This document shows, in pieces, positions 1 through 6,171 of a DNA stretch of 10,543 bases. Source of the stretch: JBBSHJ01 sp038253135 (GTDB lineage Bacteria > Actinomycetota > Actinomycetes > Mycobacteriales > QHCD01); the NCBI GenBank assembly GCA_038253135.1, contig JBBSHJ010000107.1, positions 1-10,543 on the forward strand, given 5' to 3'. Every line of letters starts with the position of its first letter. Positions within the stretch are counted from its first letter, which is position 1. The notes beneath the pieces are model-generated. The model saw only the letters and a program-made list of their open reading frames with translations. It ran no database searches and was not told the DNA's origin. The position numbers were made by a program, and so were the translations under genes.

Positions 1-2
1 CG

Positions 3-137
3 GCGACCTACGGCGCCGCCCTGCCGCCGCTGGGGGAGCGGATCCGGTCCGTGGTGCTCGCCAACCTCGCCGAGTGCATCGGCCCGGCCGCGCTCACCGT
101 CGACGTCCGGTTCGTCGACATCCGCCGCTGCGCCTGA
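3..137 (+). CDS. Asp23/Gls24-like protein, C-terminal fragment
   Basis: This is the end of a gene that begins before the window; 44 residues are visible before the TGA at 135-137. The fragment starts ATYGAALPPLGERIRS and ends in TVDVRFVDIRRCA. The pattern, a 'YG..LP.L.ERIR' helix followed by an alternating 'V.V..VDIR' strand, matches the last helix and strand of Asp23 domains and resembles the same part of the next gene ('YGVAIAQLAQNVRR...VNIAVDDI'). Its position directly upstream of further Asp23 genes on the same strand supports the call. Asp23 proteins are small cell-envelope-associated proteins that gather at the membrane through AmaP. Without the N-terminus, I cannot tell whether it is full-length or fused to another domain. 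Confidence 0.6.
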   Translation, partial: ATYGAALPPLGERIRSVVLANLAECIGPAALTVDVRFVDIRRCA

Positions 138-215
138 GCCTGACCTCCACCTGATCAAAGAAAAATTCGCGCCGGCGGTGAGAGCATTGCTCGTCCCGGT
201 GCATCTCATCTGAAA

Positions 216-245
216 GGAGCGCGGCCGGTCGGGCCGATTCGCTCC
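216..245 (+). other. Strong RNA hairpin between two Asp23 genes (possible terminator or processing site)
   Basis: GGAGCG (216-221) pairs with CGCTCC (240-245). Inside it, CGGCC (222-226) pairs with GGCCG (232-236) around a 5-base loop; ATT (237-239) bulges on the 3' side. That gives eleven GC-rich base pairs in the 145-base gap between the first Asp23 fragment and the next gene. No T-run follows, so it is not a classic intrinsic terminator. It could be a U-less actinobacterial terminator, an mRNA stabiliser, or a site that sets unequal expression of the genes on each side. The rest of the gap holds an A-rich run (159-166), and no other gene is seen. Confidence 0.45.
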
Positions 246-282
246 GGGACGGTTCCTTACCCGCAGACGAGGAGTGTGCACC

Positions 283-771
283 ATGGCCCAAGAGAGCCGC
301 AGCGACACCAGCACTGACCGAGTACAGAGCGCCAATACCCCCGCCCGCTCCGATGGCGGGACCGGCGCCCTCGAGAGCACACACGGGCGGACGTCGATCT
401 CCGACGCGGTGGTGCAGAAGATCGCCGGTATCGCCACCCGCGAGGTCAACGGAGTGCACAACCTTGGCACCGGCTCGGCCCGCGCGTTCGGCGCGCTGCG
501 CGAGCGCATTCCCGGCAGCGGCGGCCCGCAGATCACCCAGGGCGTCACGGTCGAGGTCGGCGAGAAGCAGACCGCCATCGACCTCGACATCGTCGTCGAA
601 TACGGCGTGGCCATCGCACAGCTTGCGCAGAACGTGCGCCGCAACGTCATCCAGGCGGTCGAACGGATGACCGGTCTCGAAGTCATCGAGGTCAATATCG
701 CGGTCGACGACATCAAGATCGCCGGTGACGAGACCGCAGACGAGACGCCCGAGCCTTCTCGCGTGCAGTGA
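283..771 (+). CDS. Asp23/Gls24 family envelope stress response protein
   Basis: A 162-residue protein. The Asp23 domain runs from about residue 36 to 146: the opening strand and helix 'GRTSISDAVVQKIAGIATREVNGV', a variable loop (residues 62-85), the strand 'VTVEVGEKQTAIDLDIVVEYG', the helix 'AQLAQNVRRNVIQAVERMTG' and the final strand 'VIEVNIAVDDI'. The first 35 residues are polar and probably disordered. I chose the ATG at 283 because GAGGAG (269-274) lies 8 bases upstream; a GTG at 274 is in frame but sits inside that ribosome site. In Firmicutes, Asp23 is anchored at the membrane by AmaP and responds to cell-wall stress; the same role is inferred here. Its stop overlaps the next start (GTGA), so the two are translationally coupled. 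It is the most canonical Asp23 copy in the window. Confidence 0.9.
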   Translation: MAQESRSDTSTDRVQSANTPARSDGGTGALESTHGRTSISDAVVQKIAGIATREVNGVHNLGTGSARAFGALRERIPGSGGPQITQGVTVEVGEKQTAIDLDIVVEYGVAIAQLAQNVRRNVIQAVERMTGLEVIEVNIAVDDIKIAGDETADETPEPSRVQ

Positions 772-1151
772 CGACGAGCGGTGCGTCACCGGGGGACGAC
801 GCGCGCGCCGCGAGCGAACCCGCCCGCGTGGCTCCGGCCGAGTGGGACAGCGCGGATCGTGTCGCCGCCGCGGCCCGAGCGGTGCCGGGCGTGCACGATC
901 TGCATGCCGGCATGTTCGGCGAGGCGGCGACCTACCTGCCGGGCCGGCGGGTGACGGGCGTCGCCGTGGGCGAGAACCGGGTCGCGGTGCACATAGTCGC
1001 CGACCTCGACCGGTCCGAGGGCAATGACCTGACGGCCTTGGCCGAAGCGGTACGACGCGCGGTCGTGCCGCTGGCCGATGGCGCGGCCGTCGACGTCATC
1101 ATCGAGGATCTCCACCAATCGGCCCGCCGCGACGCCTATCGGGGTGCGTAA
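768..1151 (+). CDS. Short divergent Asp23-like protein
   Basis: A 127-residue protein starting at a GTG that overlaps the previous stop. After a disordered Ala/Pro-rich leader (residues 1-24), the domain keeps the Asp23 layout: a helix ending in 'AVPGVHDLHAG', a Gly/Pro-containing turn 'YLPGRRVTG', the strand 'VAVGENRVAVHIVADL', the helix 'LTALAEAVRRAVVPL' and the final strand 'AVDVIIEDL'. It lacks the full first strand seen in the neighbouring gene and is shorter than usual, so it is probably a structural partner rather than a redundant copy. The call rests on fold pattern and position; the sequence itself is divergent. Its 3' end overlaps the next gene by 8 bases. Confidence 0.72.
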   Translation: MTTSGASPGDDARAASEPARVAPAEWDSADRVAAAARAVPGVHDLHAGMFGEAATYLPGRRVTGVAVGENRVAVHIVADLDRSEGNDLTALAEAVRRAVVPLADGAAVDVIIEDLHQSARRDAYRGA

Positions 1152-1449
1152 CCGGCGGTTGGTCAGTCGGGACGAAGTGCTCGCCGCGCTCGCCGACTCC
1201 GAGCAGGACCCGGCCGAGCTGCGCCGCAAGTTCCGGGAGTTCGTCCGCGCGAACCACCCGGACCTCGGGGGCGACCCGGCCGAGTTCGCCCGCCGGCTGC
1301 GCGACTACCAGAAGGCCATGCGCGGGGGCGGACTCGCCGCGGACGATCCCCGCCTGAACGGACCGATCGTCGTCGTACGGCGCCGCACCCTTCTCGGTGC
1401 GGCGCTTCACCGGCTGCGTCAGCGCTACCGCCCGCCGCGCGTGCGTTGA
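1144..1449 (+). CDS. Small J-domain-like protein (HPD motif) within the Asp23 operon
   Basis: A 101-residue protein. Residues 22-59 look like the core of a J domain: a basic helix II 'DPAELRRKFREFVRAN', the diagnostic HPD tripeptide at residues 38-40 followed by 'LGGDP', then helix III 'AEFARRLRDYQKAM'. Helix I may be 'SRDEVLAALA' (8-17). The C-terminal 30 residues are very basic and end 'LRQRYRPPRVR'; they could bind membrane or nucleic acid. J domains use HPD to stimulate the ATPase of DnaK/Hsp70, so recruitment of DnaK is the inferred role. No Gly/Phe region, zinc finger or substrate domain is present. The GTG start at 1144 is a guess from the overlap with the previous gene; no good ribosome site is visible. 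The domain call is from motif only and has no structural check. Confidence 0.68.
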   Translation: MRNRRLVSRDEVLAALADSEQDPAELRRKFREFVRANHPDLGGDPAEFARRLRDYQKAMRGGGLAADDPRLNGPIVVVRRRTLLGAALHRLRQRYRPPRVR

Positions 1450-1463
1450 CCCAGGACGGAACT

Positions 1464-1469
1464 AGGAGG
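1464..1469 (+). promoter_or_regulatory. Shine-Dalgarno AGGAGG for the DUF2273-like gene
   Basis: A perfect AGGAGG sits 5 bases before the ATG at 1475. An ATG at 1470 would read only Met-Thr-stop (ATGACATGA), so the start at 1475 is the productive one. This is the strongest ribosome site in the cluster, which suggests the small membrane protein is made in larger amounts than its coupled neighbours. Confidence 0.75.
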
Positions 1470-1474
1470 ATGAC

Positions 1475-1654
1475 ATGACCAACACCCAGACAGGGATTGC
1501 CGTAGGGGTTGCGCTCGGATTCGCCGGCGCGTTCGGGGGCTTCACGGCCTTCATCGTCGTGCTGGTGATGGCCGCGGCCGGGCTGATCGTCGGACGGATC
1601 CTGGAGAGCGATCTCGACCTCGAGGCGATCTTCGGACGTCGGAACCGGCCGTGA
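1475..1654 (+). CDS. Small DUF2273-like membrane protein
   Basis: A 59-residue protein. Residues 7-42 are almost wholly hydrophobic and rich in Gly/Ala (GIAVGVALGFAGAFGG, then TAFIVVLVMAAAGLIVG), enough for one long or two closely packed membrane helices. They are followed by a short acidic/basic tail 'RILESDLDLEAIFGRRNRP'. Size, Gly-rich helices and location match the DUF2273 small integral membrane proteins that lie beside amaP and asp23 in Staphylococcus and many actinobacteria. The inferred role is as a membrane component of the Asp23-AmaP assembly. The stop overlaps the GTG start of the next Asp23 gene (GTGA at 1651-1654). Confidence 0.8.
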   Translation: MTNTQTGIAVGVALGFAGAFGGFTAFIVVLVMAAAGLIVGRILESDLDLEAIFGRRNRP

Positions 1655-2079
1655 GCGGGCCGGCACCTGACGCCGGTGAGAGTTTCCAGGCCGGCGAGCG
1701 CCGGCCGGTGCCGCCCTCGCGGCCCGAGCCGGCCGAGCCCGGGACACGCGGGCGGCTGACGATATCCGGAACGGCGGTGCGACATCTGGTCGAGACCGCC
1801 GCGGCCGAGGTGCCCGGCGTGGTCAGCAAGCGCTCCACCGGCATGCTGCGGTCCGAGGGCGGGGTCAACGCCAACGTTCTGGTGGAGCACGACCGGGCGC
1901 GGGTGCGGCTCAACGTCGCGGTCATCTACCCGGCGTCCGTGCCGACGATCGTGCGCAACCTACGCGCGCACGTCGCTGCGCGCCTCGCCGATCTCGCCGA
2001 CGTCCGCGTCGCCGGGTTCGACGTGAGTGTCAGCACATTCGTCCTTCCGCACGCACCCGTCGGCCGAGTCTTGGAATGA
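1651..2079 (+). CDS. Asp23/Gls24 family envelope stress response protein
   Basis: A 142-residue protein with a GTG start overlapping the DUF2273-like stop. Residues 1-32 are Pro/Glu-rich and likely disordered. The Asp23 domain follows: 'GRLTISGTAVRHLVETAAAEV', then 'PGVVSKRSTGML', the strand 'VNANVLVEHDRARVRLNVAVIYP', the helix 'VPTIVRNLRAHVAARLADL' and the last strand 'VRVAGFDVSVSTFVL'. It has the same order of elements as the 283-771 protein but is diverged in sequence, so it is a paralogue with its own place in the complex, not a recent duplicate. The next gene starts 10 bases downstream. Confidence 0.87.
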   Translation: MSGPAPDAGESFQAGERRPVPPSRPEPAEPGTRGRLTISGTAVRHLVETAAAEVPGVVSKRSTGMLRSEGGVNANVLVEHDRARVRLNVAVIYPASVPTIVRNLRAHVAARLADLADVRVAGFDVSVSTFVLPHAPVGRVLE

Positions 2080-2089
2080 GGTAGACCCG

Positions 2090-2635
2090 ATGCGAGCCCT
2101 CACCCGCCTGGTCAGCGCGTTGCTGGCACTGGCCGTCGCCGGCGCCGGTGGTCTCACCGCCGCGGAAGTCCTCATCGCACGGGTGCACTGGGGCTGGTTG
2201 CCCGATCCGCCGCTGGTCGTCCCGTACAACACCTGGCTGCGGGAGCTCAGGGCGCACAACTGGTCGCAGGACCTGCCGCTGTGGGGCAGCATCGGCGGCA
2301 TCGTCGTGGGCATGCTCCTCCTGCTGCTGGCGGCACGGTCGCACGAGCGCAGGGTGCCGCTGCAATCCAGCGCGCCCGACGTGCACATGACCACCTCGCG
2401 GCGCTCCCTCGCCCACGTGCTGTCCACCGCGGCCAAGCAGGTCGAGGCCGTCAGCGACGCGCGCGCCTCGGTGGGTCGCACCACGGCGCGGGTGCGCGCA
2501 ACGCTGCGCCTCGGCGACCCGGACGAGGTGCGCGAGCGGGTCCGCGCGGCCGCCCAGAGCCGGCTCGACGGGCTGCCGCTGGCGCGGCGGCCGCGTCTGG
2601 TCGTCTCCATCAACGACGGCCGGCGATACCGATGA
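2090..2635 (+). CDS. DUF6286-like two-helix membrane protein
   Basis: A 181-residue protein. I chose the ATG at 2090 because GGAATGAGG (2073-2081) lies 8 bases upstream and the first membrane helix then falls at residues 7-29. A loop with Trp and Pro residues (HWGWLPDPP, about 33-41) separates it from a second helix at 64-82 (WGSIGGIVVGMLLLLLAA). The C-terminal part (about 98-176) has the layout of an Asp23-like domain: helix 'RSLAHVLSTAAKQV', strand 'ARASVGRTTARVRATLRL', helix 'EVRERVRAAAQSRL' and final strand 'PRLVVSIN'. This matches the DUF6286 proteins found in actinobacterial Asp23 clusters. It is likely a second membrane anchor beside AmaP. Function is inferred; no catalytic motif is visible. 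Confidence 0.78.
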   Translation: MRALTRLVSALLALAVAGAGGLTAAEVLIARVHWGWLPDPPLVVPYNTWLRELRAHNWSQDLPLWGSIGGIVVGMLLLLLAARSHERRVPLQSSAPDVHMTTSRRSLAHVLSTAAKQVEAVSDARASVGRTTARVRATLRLGDPDEVRERVRAAAQSRLDGLPLARRPRLVVSINDGRRYR

Positions 2636-2657
2636 AGAGGCCGCGAAGGAGCATCCG

Positions 2658-3233
2658 ATGAGGAACCGCACCAACCGGCTCGACCGGATCCTGCTCGTCC
2701 TCCTCGGCGCCGTCGTGCTGCTCGCCGGTGCCGGCGGCGTGCTGCTGCGGCTCGGCGTCTTCGGCGCGAGCTGGAAACATCGCCCGATCATCGAGCAGAA
2801 CACCACCGACTTCTTCAACCGGCACGAGAGCTGGTTGTGGTGGGCGATCGGCGGTGGGGCGCTCGTGATCGCCGTCCTGGCGATCTACTGGCTGATCGTG
2901 CAGCTGCGCACCGAGCGGATCGGCAACGTCGATCTCGGTCCGGCCGTCGACGGGGAGAACACCCTTGCCAGCAGCGCGCTGGCCGACGCCGTACGCCGGG
3001 AGGCCGAGAACGTCGAGGGCGTCGCCCGCGCGCGGGCCCGCCTCGTGCACGAGTCGGCGCAACCGCAGCTGCGGCTCGCCGTCGCGTTGCGCGAGGACGC
3101 CGACCTCGGCGCCGTACAGCGGGCGCTGGACACCGACGTGCTGGCCCACGCCCGCGAGGCGATCGGCCGGGAGACCCTACCGACCTGGCTGCGTGTCGAG
3201 GTGGACGCCACCGAGGCACCGCGAGTGCTCTGA
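2658..3233 (+). CDS. amaP: Alkaline shock response membrane anchor protein AmaP
   Basis: A 191-residue protein with GAAGGAGC (2645-2652) five bases upstream of its ATG. The two membrane helices lie at about residues 9-30 (ILLVLLGAVVLLAGAGGVLL) and 59-82 (WLWWAIGGGALVIAVLAIYWLI), separated by an extra-membrane loop with Trp-39. A C-terminal domain follows (about 100-188) with the Asp23-like pattern 'SSALADAVRREAENVEGV', 'QLRLAVALRE', 'LAHAREAIGR' and 'WLRVEVDATEA'. This is the AmaP plan: two helices, then a soluble domain that recruits Asp23 to the membrane. It ends the operon; a 50-base gap and a gene of unrelated function follow. Confidence 0.85.
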   Translation: MRNRTNRLDRILLVLLGAVVLLAGAGGVLLRLGVFGASWKHRPIIEQNTTDFFNRHESWLWWAIGGGALVIAVLAIYWLIVQLRTERIGNVDLGPAVDGENTLASSALADAVRREAENVEGVARARARLVHESAQPQLRLAVALREDADLGAVQRALDTDVLAHAREAIGRETLPTWLRVEVDATEAPRVL

Positions 3234-3271
3234 CGCCACGGCGGATCCCGGGCGCGTGCCCGCGGCTGCGG

Positions 3272-3277
3272 CATGAT
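3272..3277 (+). promoter_or_regulatory. Possible -10 element for a leaderless ligC transcript
   Basis: CATGAT matches the actinobacterial -10 consensus TANNNT/TATAAT at most positions and ends 6 bases before the ligC ATG at 3284. That is the spacing at which transcription would begin at the start codon itself. No clear ribosome site precedes that ATG, which fits a leaderless message. No convincing -35 box is seen, so this is tentative. Confidence 0.25.
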
Positions 3278-3283
3278 GAGGCC

Positions 3284-4348
3284 ATGGACCTCCCCGTGCT
3301 GCCGCCCGTCTCCCCCATGCTCGCCAAGGCGACCAAGGACATCCCGAGCGCCGACGGTCTGACCTACGAACCCAAGTGGGACGGCTTCCGCTCGATCATC
3401 TTCCGCGACGGCGACGAGGTCGAGTTGGGCAGCCGCAACGAGCGCCCGATGACCCGCTACTTCCCCGAGGTTGTCGACGCCGTCCGCGCCAACCTGCCGG
3501 ACAGATGCGTCGTCGACGGCGAGATCGTGATCGCCACCGGCGACCGGCTCGATTTCGAGGCCCTGCTGCAGCGGATCCACCCGGCCGACTCGCGGGTGCG
3601 CAAGCTCGCCGCCGAAACACCGGCGTCGTTCGTCGCCTTCGACCTGCTCGCGGATGGCGACGCCTCGCTGATGGACACGCCGTTCGCCGACCGGCGCCGG
3701 CGACTGGTCGAGGCGCTGGCCGGGGCGGCGACGCCGGTGCACGTGACGGCGGCGACGACCGACCGCGCCGAGGCGGCGCAATGGTTTGAGACCTTCGAGG
3801 GGGCCGGCCTCGACGGCATCGTCGCCAAGGCCGCCGACCTCCCCTACCGCCCGGGCGAGCGGCTGATGCAGAAGGTCAAGCACGCCCGCACGGCCGACTG
3901 CGTGGTCGGTGGGTTCCGCTGGCACAAGAGCGGCCCGGTCGTCGGGTCGTTGCTGCTCGGACTGTACGACGCGGAGGGGGTCCTGCAGCATATCGGCGTC
4001 GTCGCGTCGTTCACGGCCAAGCGCCGCGCCGAGCTGGTCGAGGAGCTGGCCCCGCTGCGGGCCGGCGACGACGAACCGCATCCGTGGCGCTGGGAGCATC
4101 AGGTGGATACCGGCGGTGAGCGGCGACGCCCGGGCAACGTCAGCCGGTGGAATGCGGGCAAGGACCTGTCCTTCATCGTCTTGCGGCCCGAGCGCGTCGT
4201 CGAGATCCGGTATGACCAGCTCGAGGGCAGCCGACTGCGCCACACCGGGCAGTTCAACCGCTGGCGCCCCGATCGTGATCCGCGCTCCTGCACCTATGAC
4301 CAGCTCGATATTCCCGTCCGCTACGACCTCGCCGACGTGCTGAAATGA
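3284..4348 (+). CDS. ligC: ATP-dependent DNA ligase, LigC type
   Basis: A 354-residue stand-alone ligase, close to the length of mycobacterial LigC (about 358). It seals nicks by transferring AMP from ATP to the active-site lysine, then to the 5' phosphate. Motif I is EPKWDGFR with the lysine at residue 31. Further nucleotidyltransferase motifs follow: 'SRN' (motif Ia region), 'VVDGEIV' (about 83-89), 'VAFDLL' (motif III), 'GLDGIVAK' (motif IV) and 'QKVKHARTADCVV' (motif V). The C-terminal OB-fold region ends near 'HTGQFNRWRPDRDP'. There is no polymerase or phosphoesterase domain, which separates it from LigD. In mycobacteria LigC works with Prim-PolC in excision repair. The start at 3284 puts MDLPVLPPVSPMLA at the N-terminus, as is normal for the family. 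It overlaps the kinase gene by ATGA. Confidence 0.93.
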   Translation: MDLPVLPPVSPMLAKATKDIPSADGLTYEPKWDGFRSIIFRDGDEVELGSRNERPMTRYFPEVVDAVRANLPDRCVVDGEIVIATGDRLDFEALLQRIHPADSRVRKLAAETPASFVAFDLLADGDASLMDTPFADRRRRLVEALAGAATPVHVTAATTDRAEAAQWFETFEGAGLDGIVAKAADLPYRPGERLMQKVKHARTADCVVGGFRWHKSGPVVGSLLLGLYDAEGVLQHIGVVASFTAKRRAELVEELAPLRAGDDEPHPWRWEHQVDTGGERRRPGNVSRWNAGKDLSFIVLRPERVVEIRYDQLEGSRLRHTGQFNRWRPDRDPRSCTYDQLDIPVRYDLADVLK

Positions 4349-4920
4349 CCTGCCTGATCCTGATCAACGGCGCCCCGGCGAGCGGGAAGTCAACCCTTGC
4401 TCGGCGCTATGCCGACGAGCATCCGCTGACCCTCGCACTCGACATCGACGTCGTACGCGGGCTGCTCGGTAGCTGGCTCACGGACTCCTCCAGTGCCGGT
4501 CTGCTGGCACGGAAGATGGCGATCGAGATGGCCCGCACCGCGCTGGCCGACGGCCACGACGTCGTCGTACCGCAGCTGCTCGGACAGCCACGATTCGTGC
4601 ATGAGCTCGATGCGCTCGCCGCCGAGGCCGGCGTCCCATTCGCCGAGACGGTGCTGATCATCCCGCCGGGCGAGGAGGAGCGGCGCTTCGTGCAGCGCTC
4701 GGGCGGATCGCGGCGGGCCGACGCCGACAATGCCCGGCTGCAGGACCGGCACGGTGGGCTCGCGACGCTGACCCACGCGGCGACGGCGATCCAGCGGGTG
4801 GTCGCCGAACGGCCGGGCACGCACACGATCATCACGCACCAGGGTGCAGTGGAGGCGGCGTACGCCGAGCTGCTCGCCTTCGTCCGTTCAGTAGCCGGCT
4901 CATCGGCTCCCGGAGCCTGA
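4345..4920 (+). CDS. P-loop kinase / AAA family ATPase coupled to ligC
   Basis: A 191-residue protein. Walker A is GAPASGKST at residues 9-17, preceded by the hydrophobic strand CLILIN. After helix 1 comes 'LALDIDVVRGLLGSW' (30-44), whose DID lies where small-molecule and polynucleotide kinases bind the acceptor hydroxyl. A later strand is 'HDVVVPQLL' (71-79), and 'ETVLIIPPGEEERRFVQRS' (101-119) fits a strand plus lid helix. The protein belongs to the broad zeta-toxin/AAA_33/polynucleotide-kinase group; I cannot assign a substrate. Its ATG overlaps the ligC stop (ATGA), so the two are co-translated, which makes a nucleic-acid end or nucleotide substrate worth considering. No partner antitoxin is seen. 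Confidence 0.85.
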   Translation: MTCLILINGAPASGKSTLARRYADEHPLTLALDIDVVRGLLGSWLTDSSSAGLLARKMAIEMARTALADGHDVVVPQLLGQPRFVHELDALAAEAGVPFAETVLIIPPGEEERRFVQRSGGSRRADADNARLQDRHGGLATLTHAATAIQRVVAERPGTHTIITHQGAVEAAYAELLAFVRSVAGSSAPGA

Positions 4921-5065
4921 TGTACAGCTAGGGTTGCAGGTGAGCCTCCTCGCCGAGTTGCCATACTTGGCTGGCCGCGAGCGCGGCGACCCAGCAGGAA
5001 CGGGCAAGTCGGCGCCGATGCCGAGGACCTGGCCGATCAGGGCCCGCGTGACTCCGTACGTCGGA

Positions 5066-5404
5066 TCAGCGCCTGGCGTGACCGGCTCCGGCACCGCGGG
5101 TGATGGGCAGTCCGGCGGCCTGCCACGCCTTGGTGCCGCCGTCCAGGCAGAGCGCGTCGCGGCCCTTGAGGGCCAGCAGCTGTGCGCCCCGCCAGGACCG
5201 GCCGCCGAGTGAGCAGACCACGAGGACCTGTCCCGGCGGCAGCGATTTCTCCCTGGCGACAAGGGAATCGAGGGGGACGTTGACGGCGCCGCTGATGTGC
5301 CCGCTGGCGTACTCCTCTGGCCGGCGTACGTCGATGACCGTGTCGCCGGCGCGCCACACCTCGCGGGCCACCGCGACGTCGACCCGCTCGGCGGTCACGG
5401 TCAC
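5066..5404 (-). CDS. Single-domain rhodanese-like sulfurtransferase
   Basis: A 112-residue protein. It reads 'VIDVRRPEEYASGHISGAVNVPLDSL' (23-48), the standard rhodanese N-half, then the active loop CSLGGRS with the catalytic cysteine at residue 64, and 'LDGGTKAWQAAGLPI' (87-101), the usual C-terminal signature. It carries persulfide sulfur on the cysteine; the physiological acceptor is unknown. The GTG start overlaps the stop of the upstream dehydrogenase gene (GTGA read on the - strand, 5404-5401), so it is coupled to it. A second in-frame GTG lies two codons further in. It is convergent with the kinase gene across a 145-base gap. Confidence 0.9.
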   Translation of the reverse strand: MTVTAERVDVAVAREVWRAGDTVIDVRRPEEYASGHISGAVNVPLDSLVAREKSLPPGQVLVVCSLGGRSWRGAQLLALKGRDALCLDGGTKAWQAAGLPITRGAGAGHARR

Positions 5405-6171
5405 TGGTGGCGGGTCGACATGACGGCGCGGGAGATCCGGCGGATCGCGGACCGGGGCACGACGTGCAGGAACCCGCTGGCCGCTCGGTACCGGACGGTC
5501 GGCACCGAGAGCACCCGGTGCCGGGCGACGTCCCGCAGACACCGCCGCACGACATCGTCGGCATCCGACCAACCGATGCCGGGTATGCGCGACATATCGA
5601 TATCGGCCCGTTGATGGAACTCCGTGCGCACCCAGCCGGGGAGTACGGCCGTCACCTGCACGCCGGTGCCCGTGAGCTCGACCGCGAGCGCCTCGGAGTA
5701 GGCCGTCACCCAGGCCTTGATGGGCGAGTAGCCGCCCATCGTGAGCATTCCCGCGAGGCTCGACATGTTGACGATGGTGCCGCGGCCGCGTTCGCGCATG
5801 ACGCGCCCGGCCGTGCCGCCCAGCACGAGCACCGCCCTGCACATGACGTCCAGGGCCGTCTCCTGCTCGCCGAGGTCGGGCGCCGTCAGCCGCGAGCGCA
5901 GGCCGTAGCCGGCATTGTTGATCAACGTTTCGACCGGCCGGTCCGGGTCCGCCAGCCTGTCCTGCACGCTGTGCAGCGCGCCTCGGTCGGCAAGGTCGGC
6001 GGCCAGCGTCTCGACGGAGACGTCGTACGACGTCCGCAGTCCCTCGGCGACGGTGTCCAGCCGCGCCTTGTCCCTGGCGATCAGGATCACGTCGTCCCCG
6101 CGCGCCGCAAGCGCCCGCGCGAAGGCGGCACCCAGCCCGCTGCTGCCACCCGTGATCAGCGCTGTCGGCAC
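5401..6171 (-). CDS. Short-chain dehydrogenase/reductase (SDR)
   Basis: A 256-residue classical SDR. The nucleotide-binding motif is TGGSSGLG at residues 7-14, 'AADLAD' (57-62) follows strand 4, NNAG is at 85-88, 'NMSSLAG' (135-141) carries the catalytic serine, and Tyr-148/Lys-152 form the YxxxK pair (YSPIK). 'LPGWVRTEF' (177-185) is the usual post-catalytic segment. The protein should be a soluble NAD(P)-dependent oxidoreductase; the substrate cannot be read from sequence. The GTG start at 6171 is chosen because GAGGAGG (- strand, 6184-6178) sits just upstream and the Rossmann motif starts at residue 7. It diverges from the alkyl-DHAP-synthase-like gene and is followed by the coupled rhodanese, so an ether-lipid role such as reducing an acyl- or alkyl-DHAP ketone is possible but inferred. 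Confidence 0.9.
   Translation of the reverse strand: MPTALITGGSSGLGAAFARALAARGDDVILIARDKARLDTVAEGLRTSYDVSVETLAADLADRGALHSVQDRLADPDRPVETLINNAGYGLRSRLTAPDLGEQETALDVMCRAVLVLGGTAGRVMRERGRGTIVNMSSLAGMLTMGGYSPIKAWVTAYSEALAVELTGTGVQVTAVLPGWVRTEFHQRADIDMSRIPGIGWSDADDVVRRCLRDVARHRVLSVPTVRYRAASGFLHVVPRSAIRRISRAVMSTRHQ

Noticed and set aside
2837..3283. In-frame extension of ligC upstream over amaP
   Set aside because: The extension is low-complexity Arg-rich sequence antagonistic to the amaP frame. The LigC family starts at about MDLPVLPPVSPM, so the ATG at 3284 is preferred.
2885..4243. A 452-codon open frame on the - strand across amaP and ligC
   Set aside because: It spans two well-supported genes on the other strand and shows no recognisable motif; it is a composition artefact.
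4345..4920. Zeta-type toxin of a toxin-antitoxin pair
   Set aside because: The P-loop fits that broad group, but no small antitoxin gene lies next to it; its neighbour is ligC with an ATGA overlap.
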